The notes beneath the pieces were generated by a model. The model did no database searches, was not told the DNA's origin, and saw only the letters and a program-made list of their open reading frames with translations. The position numbers were made by a program, and so were the translations under genes. Below, piece after piece: positions 1 through 8,945 of a stretch of 64,000 nucleotides of DNA. Location: contig JAGARO010000010.1 in assembly GCA_017622215.1 (NCBI GenBank), forward strand, positions 62,001-126,000, read 5' to 3'. Numbering within the stretch: position 1 is the first letter of the stretch; each line of letters opens with the position of its first letter. Source of the DNA: Clostridia bacterium. GTDB lineage: Bacteria; Bacillota; Clostridia; Monoglobales; Monoglobaceae.

Positions 1-1812
1 GACGAATATATGAACCTTGATATGTATAGTCTCCGAAACCTTGAACTTGTTGAAACAATGAGGGATAAAAAGGCAAAGGGAAGCCTTTTAAATATTATAA
101 ATAAGACAAAAACCTCAATGGGTAGCCGTATGATGAGAAGATGGCTTATCCAGCCTCTTAAAAACTGCGTAAAAATAAGACAGCGCCACGACGCTGTTGA
201 AGAGCTTAAGAATAAGCCTATACAGAGAGAAGAAATAATAGAACTCCTTAAGGGAATTCAGGATATTGAAAGAATTATCGGACGAATTACATATAAAACT
301 GCAAACTGTAAGGATTTGCTTGCAATAAGAAATTCCTGCAGTTACCTCCCTGAAATCAAGAATATTCTTACAGGGCTTAAAGCAGGGGTTATAGAGGACC
401 TTGCAGAAAATTTGGATACCCTTTCGGATATAAGTGAGCTTATTGATATATCCATAAATGAGGAAGCTCCTATTTCTTTAAGAGAGGGCAATCTTATAAA
501 AACAGGCTACAATAAGGATATTGACTACTACCGTGAGGTTATCCGAGACGGAAAACAGTGGATAAAGGACTGTATCGACAGAGAAAGAGAAAAGACAGGT
601 CTTAAAATCAAAGAGGGATATAACAGGGTTTTCGGTTATTATCTTGAGATTACCAAGGCACAGAAAGCTGAAGTGCCTGAATATTTTATAAGACGACAGA
701 CCTTAGCCAACGCGGAAAGATATATTACCGAGGAAATAAAGTCCATTGAAGAAAAAATTGTTGAGGCAGAAAGTAAGATTGTTGCAATGGAATACGAAAT
801 GTTCTGCCAGATAAGAGACAGAATTTCCGAAAATGTTGCAAGAATTCAGGAGACAGTCTCAATCATAGCACAGGTGGACGTACTTTGCTCTTTGGCTTAT
901 GTTGCCGAGAAGAACGGCTACACTAAGCCATATATGAATATGGGCGATAAGATTATAATAAAGGACGGCAGACACCCTGTTGTTGAAAAGATAAATACGA
1001 AGAATATTTTTATTGCAAATGACACAAATCTTGACTGCGGAAACGACCAGATTTCTATTATAACAGGTCCTAATATGGCAGGTAAATCCACATATATGCG
1101 TCAGGTGGCGCAGATTGTGATTATGGCACAGATGGGTTCTTTTGTCCCTGCAAGCCATGCAGAGCTTGGAATAATAGATAGCGTTTTCACAAGAGTGGGA
1201 GCCTCCGACGATTTGTCAGCAGGCCAGAGTACATTTATGGTTGAAATGAATGAGGTTGCATATATTTTAGACAATGCAACCAAAAACAGCCTTATCATAC
1301 TTGATGAAATCGGCAGAGGTACAAGTACCTATGACGGTTTAAGTATTGCCTGGGCAGTTGTAGAGTTTATTGCAAACCATAAAAAGTGCGGTGCAAAGAC
1401 ACTTTTTGCAACTCATTACCATGAACTTACCGAGCTTGAAGAAAAAATTGAGAATGTTAAGAATTACTGTATAGCTGTAAAGAAAAACGGTGACGATATA
1501 ATCTTCCTCCGAAAGATTATAAGAGGGGGAGCAGACGGAAGTTACGGCATTGAAGTTGCAGGCTTGGCAGGCGTTAAAAAGGATGTTTTAAAGCGTGCAA
1601 AGGAAATTCTTTTAATGCTTGAAGAAAGAGACGGCAGAGAAATTACAGTTTCCAAAAAGAAAGAAAAGAGAGAAACAGGACAGCTTGGTTTTATGGGCAT
1701 AGAAGAAAATGAAATCATAAGTGAGATTGAGAATATGGATTTAGACTCAATGTCTCCTATGGATGCCCTGACAAAGCTGTATGCTATTAAAGCGAAGATA
1801 AAAAATATGTAA
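1..1812 (+). CDS. mutS: DNA mismatch repair protein MutS (5'-truncated by window edge)
   Basis: The reading frame is open from base 1, so the gene starts outside the window; about 603 C-terminal residues are visible. MutS binds mismatched DNA as a dimer and recruits MutL. The visible part begins in the core/lever domain and includes the clamp. The ATPase domain has Walker A GPNMAGKSTYMRQ near nt 1066-1104, then STFMVEMNE, Walker B LIILDEIGRGTSTYDG and the ATHYHEL switch. The C-terminal tail (residues FMGIEENE onward) is the short helical dimerisation region. mutL follows after 13 nt, so the pair is an operon as in most Firmicutes. Family assignment is certain; only the N-terminal mismatch-binding domain is not seen. 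Confidence 0.97.
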   Translation, partial: DEYMNLDMYSLRNLELVETMRDKKAKGSLLNIINKTKTSMGSRMMRRWLIQPLKNCVKIRQRHDAVEELKNKPIQREEIIELLKGIQDIERIIGRITYKTANCKDLLAIRNSCSYLPEIKNILTGLKAGVIEDLAENLDTLSDISELIDISINEEAPISLREGNLIKTGYNKDIDYYREVIRDGKQWIKDCIDREREKTGLKIKEGYNRVFGYYLEITKAQKAEVPEYFIRRQTLANAERYITEEIKSIEEKIVEAESKIVAMEYEMFCQIRDRISENVARIQETVSIIAQVDVLCSLAYVAEKNGYTKPYMNMGDKIIIKDGRHPVVEKINTKNIFIANDTNLDCGNDQISIITGPNMAGKSTYMRQVAQIVIMAQMGSFVPASHAELGIIDSVFTRVGASDDLSAGQSTFMVEMNEVAYILDNATKNSLIILDEIGRGTSTYDGLSIAWAVVEFIANHKKCGAKTLFATHYHELTELEEKIENVKNYCIAVKKNGDDIIFLRKIIRGGADGSYGIEVAGLAGVKKDVLKRAKEILLMLEERDGREITVSKKKEKRETGQLGFMGIEENEIISEIENMDLDSMSPMDALTKLYAIKAKIKNM

Positions 1813-1825
1813 GGAGGTAAAGGCA

Positions 1826-3625
1826 ATGGCGGAAATAAAGGTACTCCCAGGGTTAATTGCAGACAAAATCGCTGCAGGTGAAGTTGCAGAAAGACCAAGT
1901 GCAGTTGTAAAAGAACTTGTGGAAAATTCCATTGACGCAGGGGCAACAAAAATCTCTGTGGAAATCCGAAACGGCGGAATTAAATATATATCTGTTGAAG
2001 ATAACGGCAAGGGAATTAAAAAAGATGAAATTGAAACAGCTTTTCTTCGCCATGCCACATCAAAACTCCGTGAAATAGAGGATTTGGAAAAAATCCGTAC
2101 AATGGGCTTTAGAGGCGAGGCTCTTGCAAGTATAAGTGCAGTTGCACAGGTGGAGGTTATATCCAAAACTGCAGACGCTCCATCAGGCACATATATGAAA
2201 GTTGAAAGGGGAATTGCACAGCCAAAAGAGGATATTGCCTGTAATAACGGTACAATAATGGTTGTGGAAAATCTTTTTGAGAATGTTCCTGCAAGAATGA
2301 AGTTTCTTAAAAAGGACTCGACAGAGGCAGGCTACATAAGTGATGTTGTGTCAAGAATAGCTATGGCACATCCTGAAATAATGATAAAAATGACAGTTGA
2401 CGGAAAGGAACTGTTTGCCACCAACGGCGACGGAGATATTAAGAACGTAGTTTTAAATGTCTACGGAATTGATTATGCAAAGGCTTTAATTGAAGTTGAC
2501 TATAAAGAGGGCCCAGTGCATATTACAGGTGTAATCGGTAAACCTGAAATTGCAAGAGGCAACAGGTCAAGACAGACAATTTTCGTAAATAAAAGATATA
2601 TAAAAAATTACGGCGTCGCAAAGGTTGCCGAGGAAGCATACAGAAATGCAGTTATGGTGGGAAAATTCCCGTTCTTTGTGCTGAATATTGACTTGCCGTC
2701 GGAACTTGTTGATGTAAACGTTCACCCTGCTAAAACAGAGGTGAAATTTGCCAACGAAAAGGAACTTATGGAGGCAGTTTACCACTCAGTTAAAAATGCA
2801 CTCTTTAAGGATACAACTCCTGAAAAGGTGCAGGAAAAGAAAGCTGAAGAGGTAAAACCTGAGCCTGAAAATAACACAGTCCAGTTCCGTATGAACTTTA
2901 AGAGTAATTTTAAGAGAGAAGAAGCTTCGAAAAAAGAGATTGAAAATCTTCTTAGTTACACAGTAAGAGAGGAAACAGCTGAAGAAAAGTCGGAAAAGGA
3001 TTTTGAGGAGATTTTGGAAATTGTTGAAGAAAAAGAGCCTGAAATCCCTGTAAAGCTTGTGGGACAGCTTTTTGATACATATATCCTATACGAACAGGGA
3101 GAAAACTTTTTCCTCCTTGACCAGCACGCAGGCCACGAAAGACTGCGTTTTGAAAAGATTAAAGAGGATTATATTAATAAAAAGAAATTCGGGCAGGTCT
3201 TAATGATTCCTGTTGTAATGAATGTAACTTTATCCGAAATGGAAATCATAAAGGAATACGGCGAATACTTTGACCGTATGGGCTTTGAAATTGAGGAGTT
3301 TGGAAATGACGGAATTGTTATAAGACAGACCCCGATAATAACAGACGATAATGAAATTAAAGCCCTCGTTTCTGAGATTGTAACAGCCTTCGACGAAAAG
3401 AAAAAGATGGCTTTTGCAGACAGAGAAGAGGCTGCCCTTGATATGATTTCCTGTAAGTATGCTATAAAGGCCAACCATAAGCTTACAAGCTACGAAATGG
3501 AAGATTTGATTTTAAGAGTGAATGAACTTAAAGATAAAGGAATAACAACCTGCCCGCACGGCAGACCGATACAGGTTGAATATACAAAAACAGAAATTGA
3601 GAAAATGTTTAAGAGAATAGTATAA
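1826..3625 (+). CDS. mutL: DNA mismatch repair protein MutL (endonuclease type)
   Basis: This is a 599-aa GHKL ATPase that couples MutS recognition to strand incision. N-terminal motifs are ELVENSIDAGA, DNGKGI and GFRGEALASI, followed by the transducer domain with DVNVHPAKTEVKF. An acidic, low-complexity linker spans roughly residues 330-400. The C-terminal domain carries DQHAGHERLRFE, SCKYAIKANHKL and CPHGRPIQVEY. These are the metal-binding endonuclease motifs of MutL in bacteria that lack MutH, so nicking activity is inferred. It starts at an ATG preceded by AAGGAGG, 13 nt after mutS, and is followed after 11 nt by miaA. Confidence 0.97.
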   Translation: MAEIKVLPGLIADKIAAGEVAERPSAVVKELVENSIDAGATKISVEIRNGGIKYISVEDNGKGIKKDEIETAFLRHATSKLREIEDLEKIRTMGFRGEALASISAVAQVEVISKTADAPSGTYMKVERGIAQPKEDIACNNGTIMVVENLFENVPARMKFLKKDSTEAGYISDVVSRIAMAHPEIMIKMTVDGKELFATNGDGDIKNVVLNVYGIDYAKALIEVDYKEGPVHITGVIGKPEIARGNRSRQTIFVNKRYIKNYGVAKVAEEAYRNAVMVGKFPFFVLNIDLPSELVDVNVHPAKTEVKFANEKELMEAVYHSVKNALFKDTTPEKVQEKKAEEVKPEPENNTVQFRMNFKSNFKREEASKKEIENLLSYTVREETAEEKSEKDFEEILEIVEEKEPEIPVKLVGQLFDTYILYEQGENFFLLDQHAGHERLRFEKIKEDYINKKKFGQVLMIPVVMNVTLSEMEIIKEYGEYFDRMGFEIEEFGNDGIVIRQTPIITDDNEIKALVSEIVTAFDEKKKMAFADREEAALDMISCKYAIKANHKLTSYEMEDLILRVNELKDKGITTCPHGRPIQVEYTKTEIEKMFKRIV

Positions 3626-3636
3626 GGATAGAGGCT

Positions 3637-4554
3637 ATGAAAAAGGTTGTTGCAATCGTAGGACCTACGGCGTCAGGAAAAACAAGTTTGTCCATTGAAA
3701 TTGCAAAAAAATTCGGTGGAGAGATTGTTTCCTTTGACTCAATGCAGGTCTATAAATATATGAATATTGGAACAGCAAAACCCACAGAGGAGGAAAAAGA
3801 GGGCATACCTCATTATATGATTGATGAAGTTGAGCCAACCGAACCTCTTAATGTTGTGGATTTTACAGCTAAAGCAAAGGCGTATATCGAGGATATTTTA
3901 GACAAAGGAAAGCTCCCTGTTTTAGTTGGAGGCACAGGTCTTTATGTTGATGCAATCGTAAATAACACAGAGTTTTCCGAAAGCAAAAGGGACGATGAAT
4001 ACAGAGAAAGTCTGATGAAGCTGGCAGAGGAAAAGGGCAATGCCTATGTCCACGAAATGCTTAAGGAAATTGATATAGACGCTTATAACTCTATCCACGA
4101 AAACAATATAAGACGAGTTATAAGAGCTCTTGAGGTTTATCATACTACAGGCAAAACCTTTACCCAGTCAAATATTGACTCCAAAAGGGACAGAGTTTAT
4201 GACGTGCTCTTTTTAGGACTTGATATGGACAGGGAAACTCTTTATGAAAGAATAAACAGACGAGTTGATATGATGCTTGATGAGGGACTTGTGGATGAAG
4301 TTAAAAGTATTATGGAAATGAATTTAGGAGAAGACTCCACAGCTATGCAGGCAATCGGCTATAAGGAAATTATAGAATGGCTTGAGGGAAGAGTAAGCTT
4401 TGAAGAGGCTGTGGAAACTCTTAAAATGGAGAGCCGTAGATATGCCAAAAGACAGCTTACATGGTTCAGGCGTAATAAAGAAATAAACTGGCTTGATTAT
4501 AAAAATGCAGTAGCTTTAGGGATAGAGCTGACTGAAAAATTTTTAGGTGAATAA
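3637..4554 (+). CDS. miaA: tRNA dimethylallyltransferase MiaA
   Basis: The protein has 305 aa. MiaA transfers a dimethylallyl group to N6 of A37 in tRNAs that read UNN codons. The P-loop GPTASGKTS lies at residues 8-16, followed by DSMQVYKYMNIGTAKP, VGGTGLYVDA, the DxxR-type core and the C-terminal MQAIGYKEI and RRYAKRQLTWFRR motifs. It sits in the common mutS-mutL-miaA order. The hfq gene often found next is absent here. Its stop codon lies just before the start of the next gene (ATG at 4556). Confidence 0.97.
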   Translation: MKKVVAIVGPTASGKTSLSIEIAKKFGGEIVSFDSMQVYKYMNIGTAKPTEEEKEGIPHYMIDEVEPTEPLNVVDFTAKAKAYIEDILDKGKLPVLVGGTGLYVDAIVNNTEFSESKRDDEYRESLMKLAEEKGNAYVHEMLKEIDIDAYNSIHENNIRRVIRALEVYHTTGKTFTQSNIDSKRDRVYDVLFLGLDMDRETLYERINRRVDMMLDEGLVDEVKSIMEMNLGEDSTAMQAIGYKEIIEWLEGRVSFEEAVETLKMESRRYAKRQLTWFRRNKEINWLDYKNAVALGIELTEKFLGE

Positions 4555-4555
4555 T

Positions 4556-5788
4556 ATGTCAAGAAAAAAGAAAAAAATGACGGGCAGTACCGTCGTTAAG
4601 GGTGTAATCTTAATATTTGCGCTGTATCTTATAGTGAGCTATATAATTTCTCTTGGTTCAAATACCAAGGAATATATAGCCCAGAGCGGACAGATTGAGG
4701 AAAGCGTAAGCACACACGGACTGATTTTCAGGAACCAGACTCTGGTTAAGTCCCCATACACAGGCTATATTGAATACAGCGTTTCCGATAACCAGAAGGT
4801 TCGCGTAGGGGAAAGGATTGCCTATGTTTATGAAAATGAAATCAATCCCGAACTTAATAATGAGCTTAAGGAAATAAATGAACAGATTGAAAAGCTTGAG
4901 GCAAGAAAAAGCGAGACGGAAATGTATATAAATGACCCGTCAAAAATTGAACAGTATATTTCCGGGGAAATAGGAAATATATACAGAGCCTCATACCATA
5001 AGGATTTTTCGGAAATAAGAGAAATTTCCACAGGGATTGAAAGTCAGGTTTCAGCGAAAAAAATTCTTCTCGGAGATATGAAAACTGACGACACAGAACT
5101 GAATAATCTTAAAGCTAAAAAGAAAGAACTTGAAGCAAATACAAGCAATAAAAAATACGGTATCTACGCACCGATTTCGGGAAGCTTTATGTCAAAGCTT
5201 GACGGTATGGAAGAAAAGCTGACAGTCAAAGCAATGGAGGAGCTTACACCGAAGAGCCTGAATAAGCTTGATAAGGAAAAGATAGAGAATAAGTCGGAAA
5301 ACAAGGCTGAAAAGGATAAAAACTTCTGTAAAATTGTAGATACATATAAGTGGTATTACGCCGCAACCATTCCTGCAAAGGAAGCAGAGGTTTTTTCTAC
5401 GGGAGAAAGCGTCAAGCTTCGTTTTTCAAATATATCGGGAACTGCAGTTGACGGAAAAGTGCATAAAATTTCCGAAGAAGAGGGCGGAAAGGTTGTTATA
5501 GTAATCTCCTCGGATAAGTACGTGGAGTCAGTTTATTCAATGTCAGAGGCAGATGCAGACATAATAAGAAGAACATATTCAGGAATAAGAATTCCGTCAA
5601 AGGCAATTCGTATAAAAGACGGAGTAAAGGGTGTGTATGTTGTAAGAAACAGCACCGTAAAATTCGTTGAGGTTGATGTGCTTTATGCTGACGGCGGATG
5701 GACAATTGTAAGAGAAAATAAGGGCATAAAGATTTATGATAATGTTATAGTAAGCGGACGAAATCTGTTTGACGGAAAGGTGCTTTGA
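4556..5788 (+). CDS. HlyD-like membrane-anchored adaptor protein
   Basis: The protein has about 410 aa. After a very basic N-terminus (RKKKKM) there is one transmembrane segment at about residues 13-35, then a lipoyl/biotinyl-like half-domain (GYIEYSV...VRVGERIAYV). A charged coiled coil covers about residues 100-150. A second beta-rich part with GIYAPISGSF and IRIPSKAIRIKDGVKGVYVV completes the HlyD/RND-adaptor layout. No transporter ATPase or permease is adjacent. The genes downstream are division genes, so a role in envelope or division assembly is possible but inferred. A GTG at 4547 is in frame, but the ATG at 4556 is better placed after TTTAGGTG. Confidence 0.75.
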   Translation: MSRKKKKMTGSTVVKGVILIFALYLIVSYIISLGSNTKEYIAQSGQIEESVSTHGLIFRNQTLVKSPYTGYIEYSVSDNQKVRVGERIAYVYENEINPELNNELKEINEQIEKLEARKSETEMYINDPSKIEQYISGEIGNIYRASYHKDFSEIREISTGIESQVSAKKILLGDMKTDDTELNNLKAKKKELEANTSNKKYGIYAPISGSFMSKLDGMEEKLTVKAMEELTPKSLNKLDKEKIENKSENKAEKDKNFCKIVDTYKWYYAATIPAKEAEVFSTGESVKLRFSNISGTAVDGKVHKISEEEGGKVVIVISSDKYVESVYSMSEADADIIRRTYSGIRIPSKAIRIKDGVKGVYVVRNSTVKFVEVDVLYADGGWTIVRENKGIKIYDNVIVSGRNLFDGKVL

Positions 5789-5789
5789 T

Positions 5790-6470
5790 ATGATAAGGGA
5801 AAATATTGAAACTGTCAGAGAAAATATAAAAAAAGCAGCTGAAAGAGCGGGGAGAACCCCTGAGGATATTTTGCTTATAGGCGTAACAAAAACAAAGCCT
5901 GTGGAGATGATGCAGGAGGCAATTGATGAGGGGATTACGGATATCGGGGAAAACCGTGTTCAGGAGATAATGGAAAAGTATGAGCATATTAAGGGTGAAC
6001 CCAAGTGGCATCTTATAGGCCATCTCCAGACAAATAAGGTTAAATATATTATAGATAAGGTTGACCTTATTCACTCGGTGGAAAGTATTTCTCTTGCAGA
6101 GGAGATAAATAAGAGGGCTGAAAAAATCGGCAAGGTACAGAAAGTTCTCCTTGAGGTAAATGTATCGGGAGAAGAAAGTAAGTTTGGAATAAGCCCTGAA
6201 AATATTATGGAATTCTGCGAAAAAATTTCAGGATTTAAAAACATAAGAGTCAGCGGACTTATGACAGTTGCACCATTTACAGAGGACGAGAAAATTCTGA
6301 GAAAGGTTTTTTCGGATTTGCGAAAAATTTCTCTTGACATTTCGACAAAATTTTATGATACTATATATATGGAAGAGTTATCAATGGGAATGACAAATGA
6401 CTATGAAATTGCAATCGAAGAGGGTGCAACAATGGTCAGGGTCGGAACAGGGATATTCGGAAATAGATAA
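5790..6470 (+). CDS. yggS: YggS/YlmE family PLP-binding homeostasis protein
   Basis: The protein has 226 aa. It is a fold-type III alanine-racemase-like protein without known catalytic turnover that controls pyridoxal-phosphate levels. The PLP lysine lies in LLIGVTKTKP. Also visible are DIGENRVQE, KWHLIGHLQTNKVKY, EVNVSGEESKFGI, GLMTVAPF, LSMGMTNDYEIAIEEGATMVRVGTGIFG. The ATG at 5790 follows GGAAAGGTG; an in-frame TTG at 5769 overlaps the previous gene and is less likely. The order yggS-sepF-(yggT)-ylmH-divIVA is the standard Firmicutes dcw-adjacent block; yggT is missing here. Confidence 0.95.
   Translation: MIRENIETVRENIKKAAERAGRTPEDILLIGVTKTKPVEMMQEAIDEGITDIGENRVQEIMEKYEHIKGEPKWHLIGHLQTNKVKYIIDKVDLIHSVESISLAEEINKRAEKIGKVQKVLLEVNVSGEESKFGISPENIMEFCEKISGFKNIRVSGLMTVAPFTEDEKILRKVFSDLRKISLDISTKFYDTIYMEELSMGMTNDYEIAIEEGATMVRVGTGIFGNR
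6334..6364 (+). promoter_or_regulatory. Possible internal promoter inside yggS for sepF
   Basis: A perfect -35 TTGACA (6334-6339) is followed after 17 nt by GATACT, or after 19 nt by TACTAT. It lies within yggS about 130 bp before sepF and could give sepF-ylmH-divIVA their own transcription. The -10 match is only 4 of 6, so the call is weak. Confidence 0.35.
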
Positions 6471-6494
6471 AATATAATCAGGAGGTTTTAAGAT

Positions 6495-6950
6495 ATGGGA
6501 TTTACAGACAAATTACTTAATATGATTGGACTTGGCGATAACGACGATATGCTCGAAGAGGAGTTTATTGAAAACAGCGAGGCAAAGAAAGAAGAAAAGG
6601 AAAAGAAGATTAACTTCGGCTTTGGCGAAGAAAAGAAGGATAAGGTTGTTAAAATCCATACTACAGCACAGCTTAACTTAGTTGTGATGCAGCCTGAAAA
6701 CTTTGAAGATGCAAGAGATATTGCAAACCACTTAAAGAATAAGAAGCCTGTTGTTATGAATCTTGAATTTGTTGAAAAGGAAGTTTCAAGAAGAATTGTT
6801 GACTTCTTAAGCGGTGCAGTTTACGCTGTTGACGGCAATATTCAGAAGGTTTCAAACGGAATTTTTGTTATCACACCATATAATGTTGGAATTATGGGCG
6901 ATTTTAAGGATGAGCTTGCAAGCAGGGGAATTTTCCCTTGGGGTAAATAA
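6495..6950 (+). CDS. sepF: Cell division protein SepF
   Basis: The protein has 151 aa. SepF bundles and membrane-anchors FtsZ filaments. The N-terminal amphipathic segment GFTDKLLNMIGL is the membrane-binding helix. An acidic/basic linker leads into the C-terminal SepF domain from about residue 60, with QPENFEDARDIANHL, KPVVMNLE and RRIVDFLSGAVYAVDG...ISNGIFVITPYNV-like residues. A strong AGGAGG precedes the ATG. The stop codon overlaps the start of ylmH by one base, so the two are translationally coupled. Confidence 0.96.
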   Translation: MGFTDKLLNMIGLGDNDDMLEEEFIENSEAKKEEKEKKINFGFGEEKKDKVVKIHTTAQLNLVVMQPENFEDARDIANHLKNKKPVVMNLEFVEKEVSRRIVDFLSGAVYAVDGNIQKVSNGIFVITPYNVGIMGDFKDELASRGIFPWGK

Positions 6951-7705
6951 TGCAGGTAACTGAAGAGGAAAAAATTCTTCTTGCCCGCGGAGAGGATACA
7001 GTAAGACTTGCGTCGAAACAGTATTCTGTTAAAACTCTGGGATTTTTAACTCCCGCCGAGGCAGTGTTCCTTGGTAAAAACATAAAGGCTCCCCTGGATG
7101 TAAAAATAATGTTCTACGGTGGCTATGAGGAGTGCGAAAGAACGCTTTTTATAGCTATGCCCGAGTTTTTTGAAGAGGAATATAAGGAAGAAATTTCAGT
7201 CCTTGAAATAACAGGCAGAAATATAAACGAGCTTTCCCACAGGGACTTTTTAGGTAGCCTTATGGGACTTGGCGTTGAGAGGAAGACTGTAGGAGATATC
7301 CTGGTTTATGAGGATAGAGCCTATGTTTTTATCCTTAAGGATATGGAAGATTATATCCTAGAAAACGTAGACAAAATCGGCAGACACGGTGTAAAAATCA
7401 GGAGTGTTATGCCTGATGAACTTGTTTTGCCTGAAAAAAAGACAGAGGAAATAACCGGAACAGTTTCTACTCCCCGCCTTGATGCGGTTGTTGCACTTTG
7501 CACGAGGCTGTCGAGAGGAAAGGCATCTGAGCTTATAGAAACAGAAAAAGTTTCTGTAAACTGGGAGGTTAAAAATCATATTTCCACAATGCTAAACGAG
7601 GGAGATTTACTTTCTGTTCGTGGCTATGGAAGATTTAAACTTGATAAAATTAACGGACTTTCAAGAAAAGGCAGAACTCATATTACAATACAAAAATATA
7701 TTTGA
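6950..7705 (+). CDS. ylmH: YlmH-like S4-domain RNA-binding protein
   Basis: The protein has 251 aa. The first ~170 residues match the YlmH N-terminal domain (SKQYSVKTLGFLTPAEAVFL, LGVERKTVGDILVY). The last ~70 form an S4 RNA-binding domain (RLDAVVALCTRLSRGKASELI...VNWEVKNHIST...GDLLSVRGYGRF). YlmH has been linked to rescue of stalled ribosomal subunits and to division. It overlaps sepF by one base and lies directly upstream of divIVA, its usual position. The small membrane gene yggT/ylmG that normally sits between sepF and ylmH is not present. Confidence 0.93.
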   Translation: MQVTEEEKILLARGEDTVRLASKQYSVKTLGFLTPAEAVFLGKNIKAPLDVKIMFYGGYEECERTLFIAMPEFFEEEYKEEISVLEITGRNINELSHRDFLGSLMGLGVERKTVGDILVYEDRAYVFILKDMEDYILENVDKIGRHGVKIRSVMPDELVLPEKKTEEITGTVSTPRLDAVVALCTRLSRGKASELIETEKVSVNWEVKNHISTMLNEGDLLSVRGYGRFKLDKINGLSRKGRTHITIQKYI

Positions 7706-7719
7706 TGGAGGCGGTTTTT

Positions 7720-8355
7720 ATGTTAACACCACTTGACCTTGAAACAAGGACTTTTGTAAAAAAATTCGGAAAGTATAAGGCGGAAGAAGTTGATGAGTTT
7801 ATGACTGCCCTCCGTGTAGAGTATGAGAAACTCTACAAGGAAAATCTTGCACTTAAAGATAAGGTATCTATGCTTTCTGATGCAATTAAGCAGTATAAGA
7901 GCATGGAGGATACACTCCAGAGTGCAATTATTGTTGCCCAGAACACAGGGGAAGAAGTTAAGCGTAATGCTTATGCAAAGGCGGAAAATATTGTTAATGA
8001 TGCTGAACTTAAGGCAAGTACAATTATTTCTGATGCTGGCAAAGAGGTTACAAGAATTAACTATCAGTTTGAAGAAATGAAGAGAAGTGTTGAGATTTAC
8101 AGAGCAAAGATGGTTTCTCTTATTTCATCACAGATGGATATCCTTAAGGGCTTTGACACAGAGGGAATAAATACAGAACTTTCTCATGAGGAATATAATA
8201 TTCCTGAATATGCAGAGGAACCTGCTAAAGAAACAGAAGTTCCTGAAATTGATGTAGAAGAAGTAATCGAAAAGATAAAGAGAGATACAATGGAACTTCC
8301 TAAAATCGTTATGAACGAAAATGGAGAGTATGTTCCTGCGGAGGAAATTGAATAA
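7720..8355 (+). CDS. divIVA: Cell division/polarity protein DivIVA
   Basis: The protein has about 211 aa. The N-terminal lipid-binding domain has LTPLDLETRTFVKKFGKYKAEEVDEFM, close to the DivIVA signature. Two coiled-coil stretches follow (about residues 25-65 and 75-140) and then an acidic tail. DivIVA recognises negative membrane curvature at septa and poles. The start is the ATG at 7720, eight bases after GGAGG; in-frame TTG/ATG at 7702-7705 sit on the ribosome binding site and are rejected. A terminator hairpin lies just downstream at 8367-8395. Confidence 0.95.
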   Translation: MLTPLDLETRTFVKKFGKYKAEEVDEFMTALRVEYEKLYKENLALKDKVSMLSDAIKQYKSMEDTLQSAIIVAQNTGEEVKRNAYAKAENIVNDAELKASTIISDAGKEVTRINYQFEEMKRSVEIYRAKMVSLISSQMDILKGFDTEGINTELSHEEYNIPEYAEEPAKETEVPEIDVEEVIEKIKRDTMELPKIVMNENGEYVPAEEIE

Positions 8356-8366
8356 GAAATTATAAA

Positions 8367-8396
8367 ATGTTTTGGGACGTAATGTCCCAAACATTT
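8367..8396 (+). terminator. Intrinsic terminator after divIVA
   Basis: ATGTTTTGGGAC pairs with GTCCCAAACAT across the loop GTAAT (11 bp with one bulged T), followed by TTTTT. It lies 11 nt after the divIVA stop and just before lspA. It probably partly separates the division genes from lspA. Confidence 0.8.
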
Positions 8397-8420
8397 TTGT
8401 TTACAGACAAGGTGATTTTT

Positions 8421-8945
8421 GTGATATATATTATATTTGCAATTTTAATATTCATCCTTGATTTTCTCTCCAAGAGATTTATGGTAGCCTTTCTTTTCGG
8501 GAAAGGCTTTTTGGAGGTTTTAGGGCTTTCAACCACAAACTTCGGTAAACTAATCGAAAACAGAGGCGGAGAAAGTTTTGAAATCATAAAGGATGTATTT
8601 AATTTCACATATATCGGTAATAAAGGTGCAGCCTGGGGGATTTTCGGCGGAAAGCAGACCTTTTTGATTGTTGTAACAGCTGTTCTCCTTGCGGTTATAG
8701 TAATAGTTGCATATAAATACCGAGGAAAATCCAGGACGCTGAGTACAGGCCTCTCCTTTGTAACAGGCGGAGCTTTAGGCAATCTTTTTGACAGAATTTT
8801 ATACGGAGAAGTAGTAGACTTTATTGATTTTGAAATAATTGATTTCCCGATTTTTAATGTAGCAGACATCTTTGTCTGTATCGGTGCAGGTCTTGTTTTA
8901 ATATATTTTATATTTTTGGAAAAAGAAGAAAATGGAAAAAATTGA
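8421..8945 (+). CDS. lspA: Lipoprotein signal peptidase LspA
   Basis: The protein has about 174 aa with four transmembrane segments; it is the aspartyl protease that removes signal peptides from diacylglyceryl-prolipoproteins. NKGAAWGIFGG, then TGGALGNLFDR and VDFIDF...FPIFNVADIFVC carry the two catalytic aspartates (in NLFDR and FNVAD). I place the start at the GTG at 8421, six bases after AAGGTG. The in-frame ATG at 8367 lies inside the left arm of a terminator hairpin and would add a charged peptide before the first membrane helix. The end overlaps the next gene by 14 nt. Confidence 0.93.
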   Translation: MIYIIFAILIFILDFLSKRFMVAFLFGKGFLEVLGLSTTNFGKLIENRGGESFEIIKDVFNFTYIGNKGAAWGIFGGKQTFLIVVTAVLLAVIVIVAYKYRGKSRTLSTGLSFVTGGALGNLFDRILYGEVVDFIDFEIIDFPIFNVADIFVCIGAGLVLIYFIFLEKEENGKN

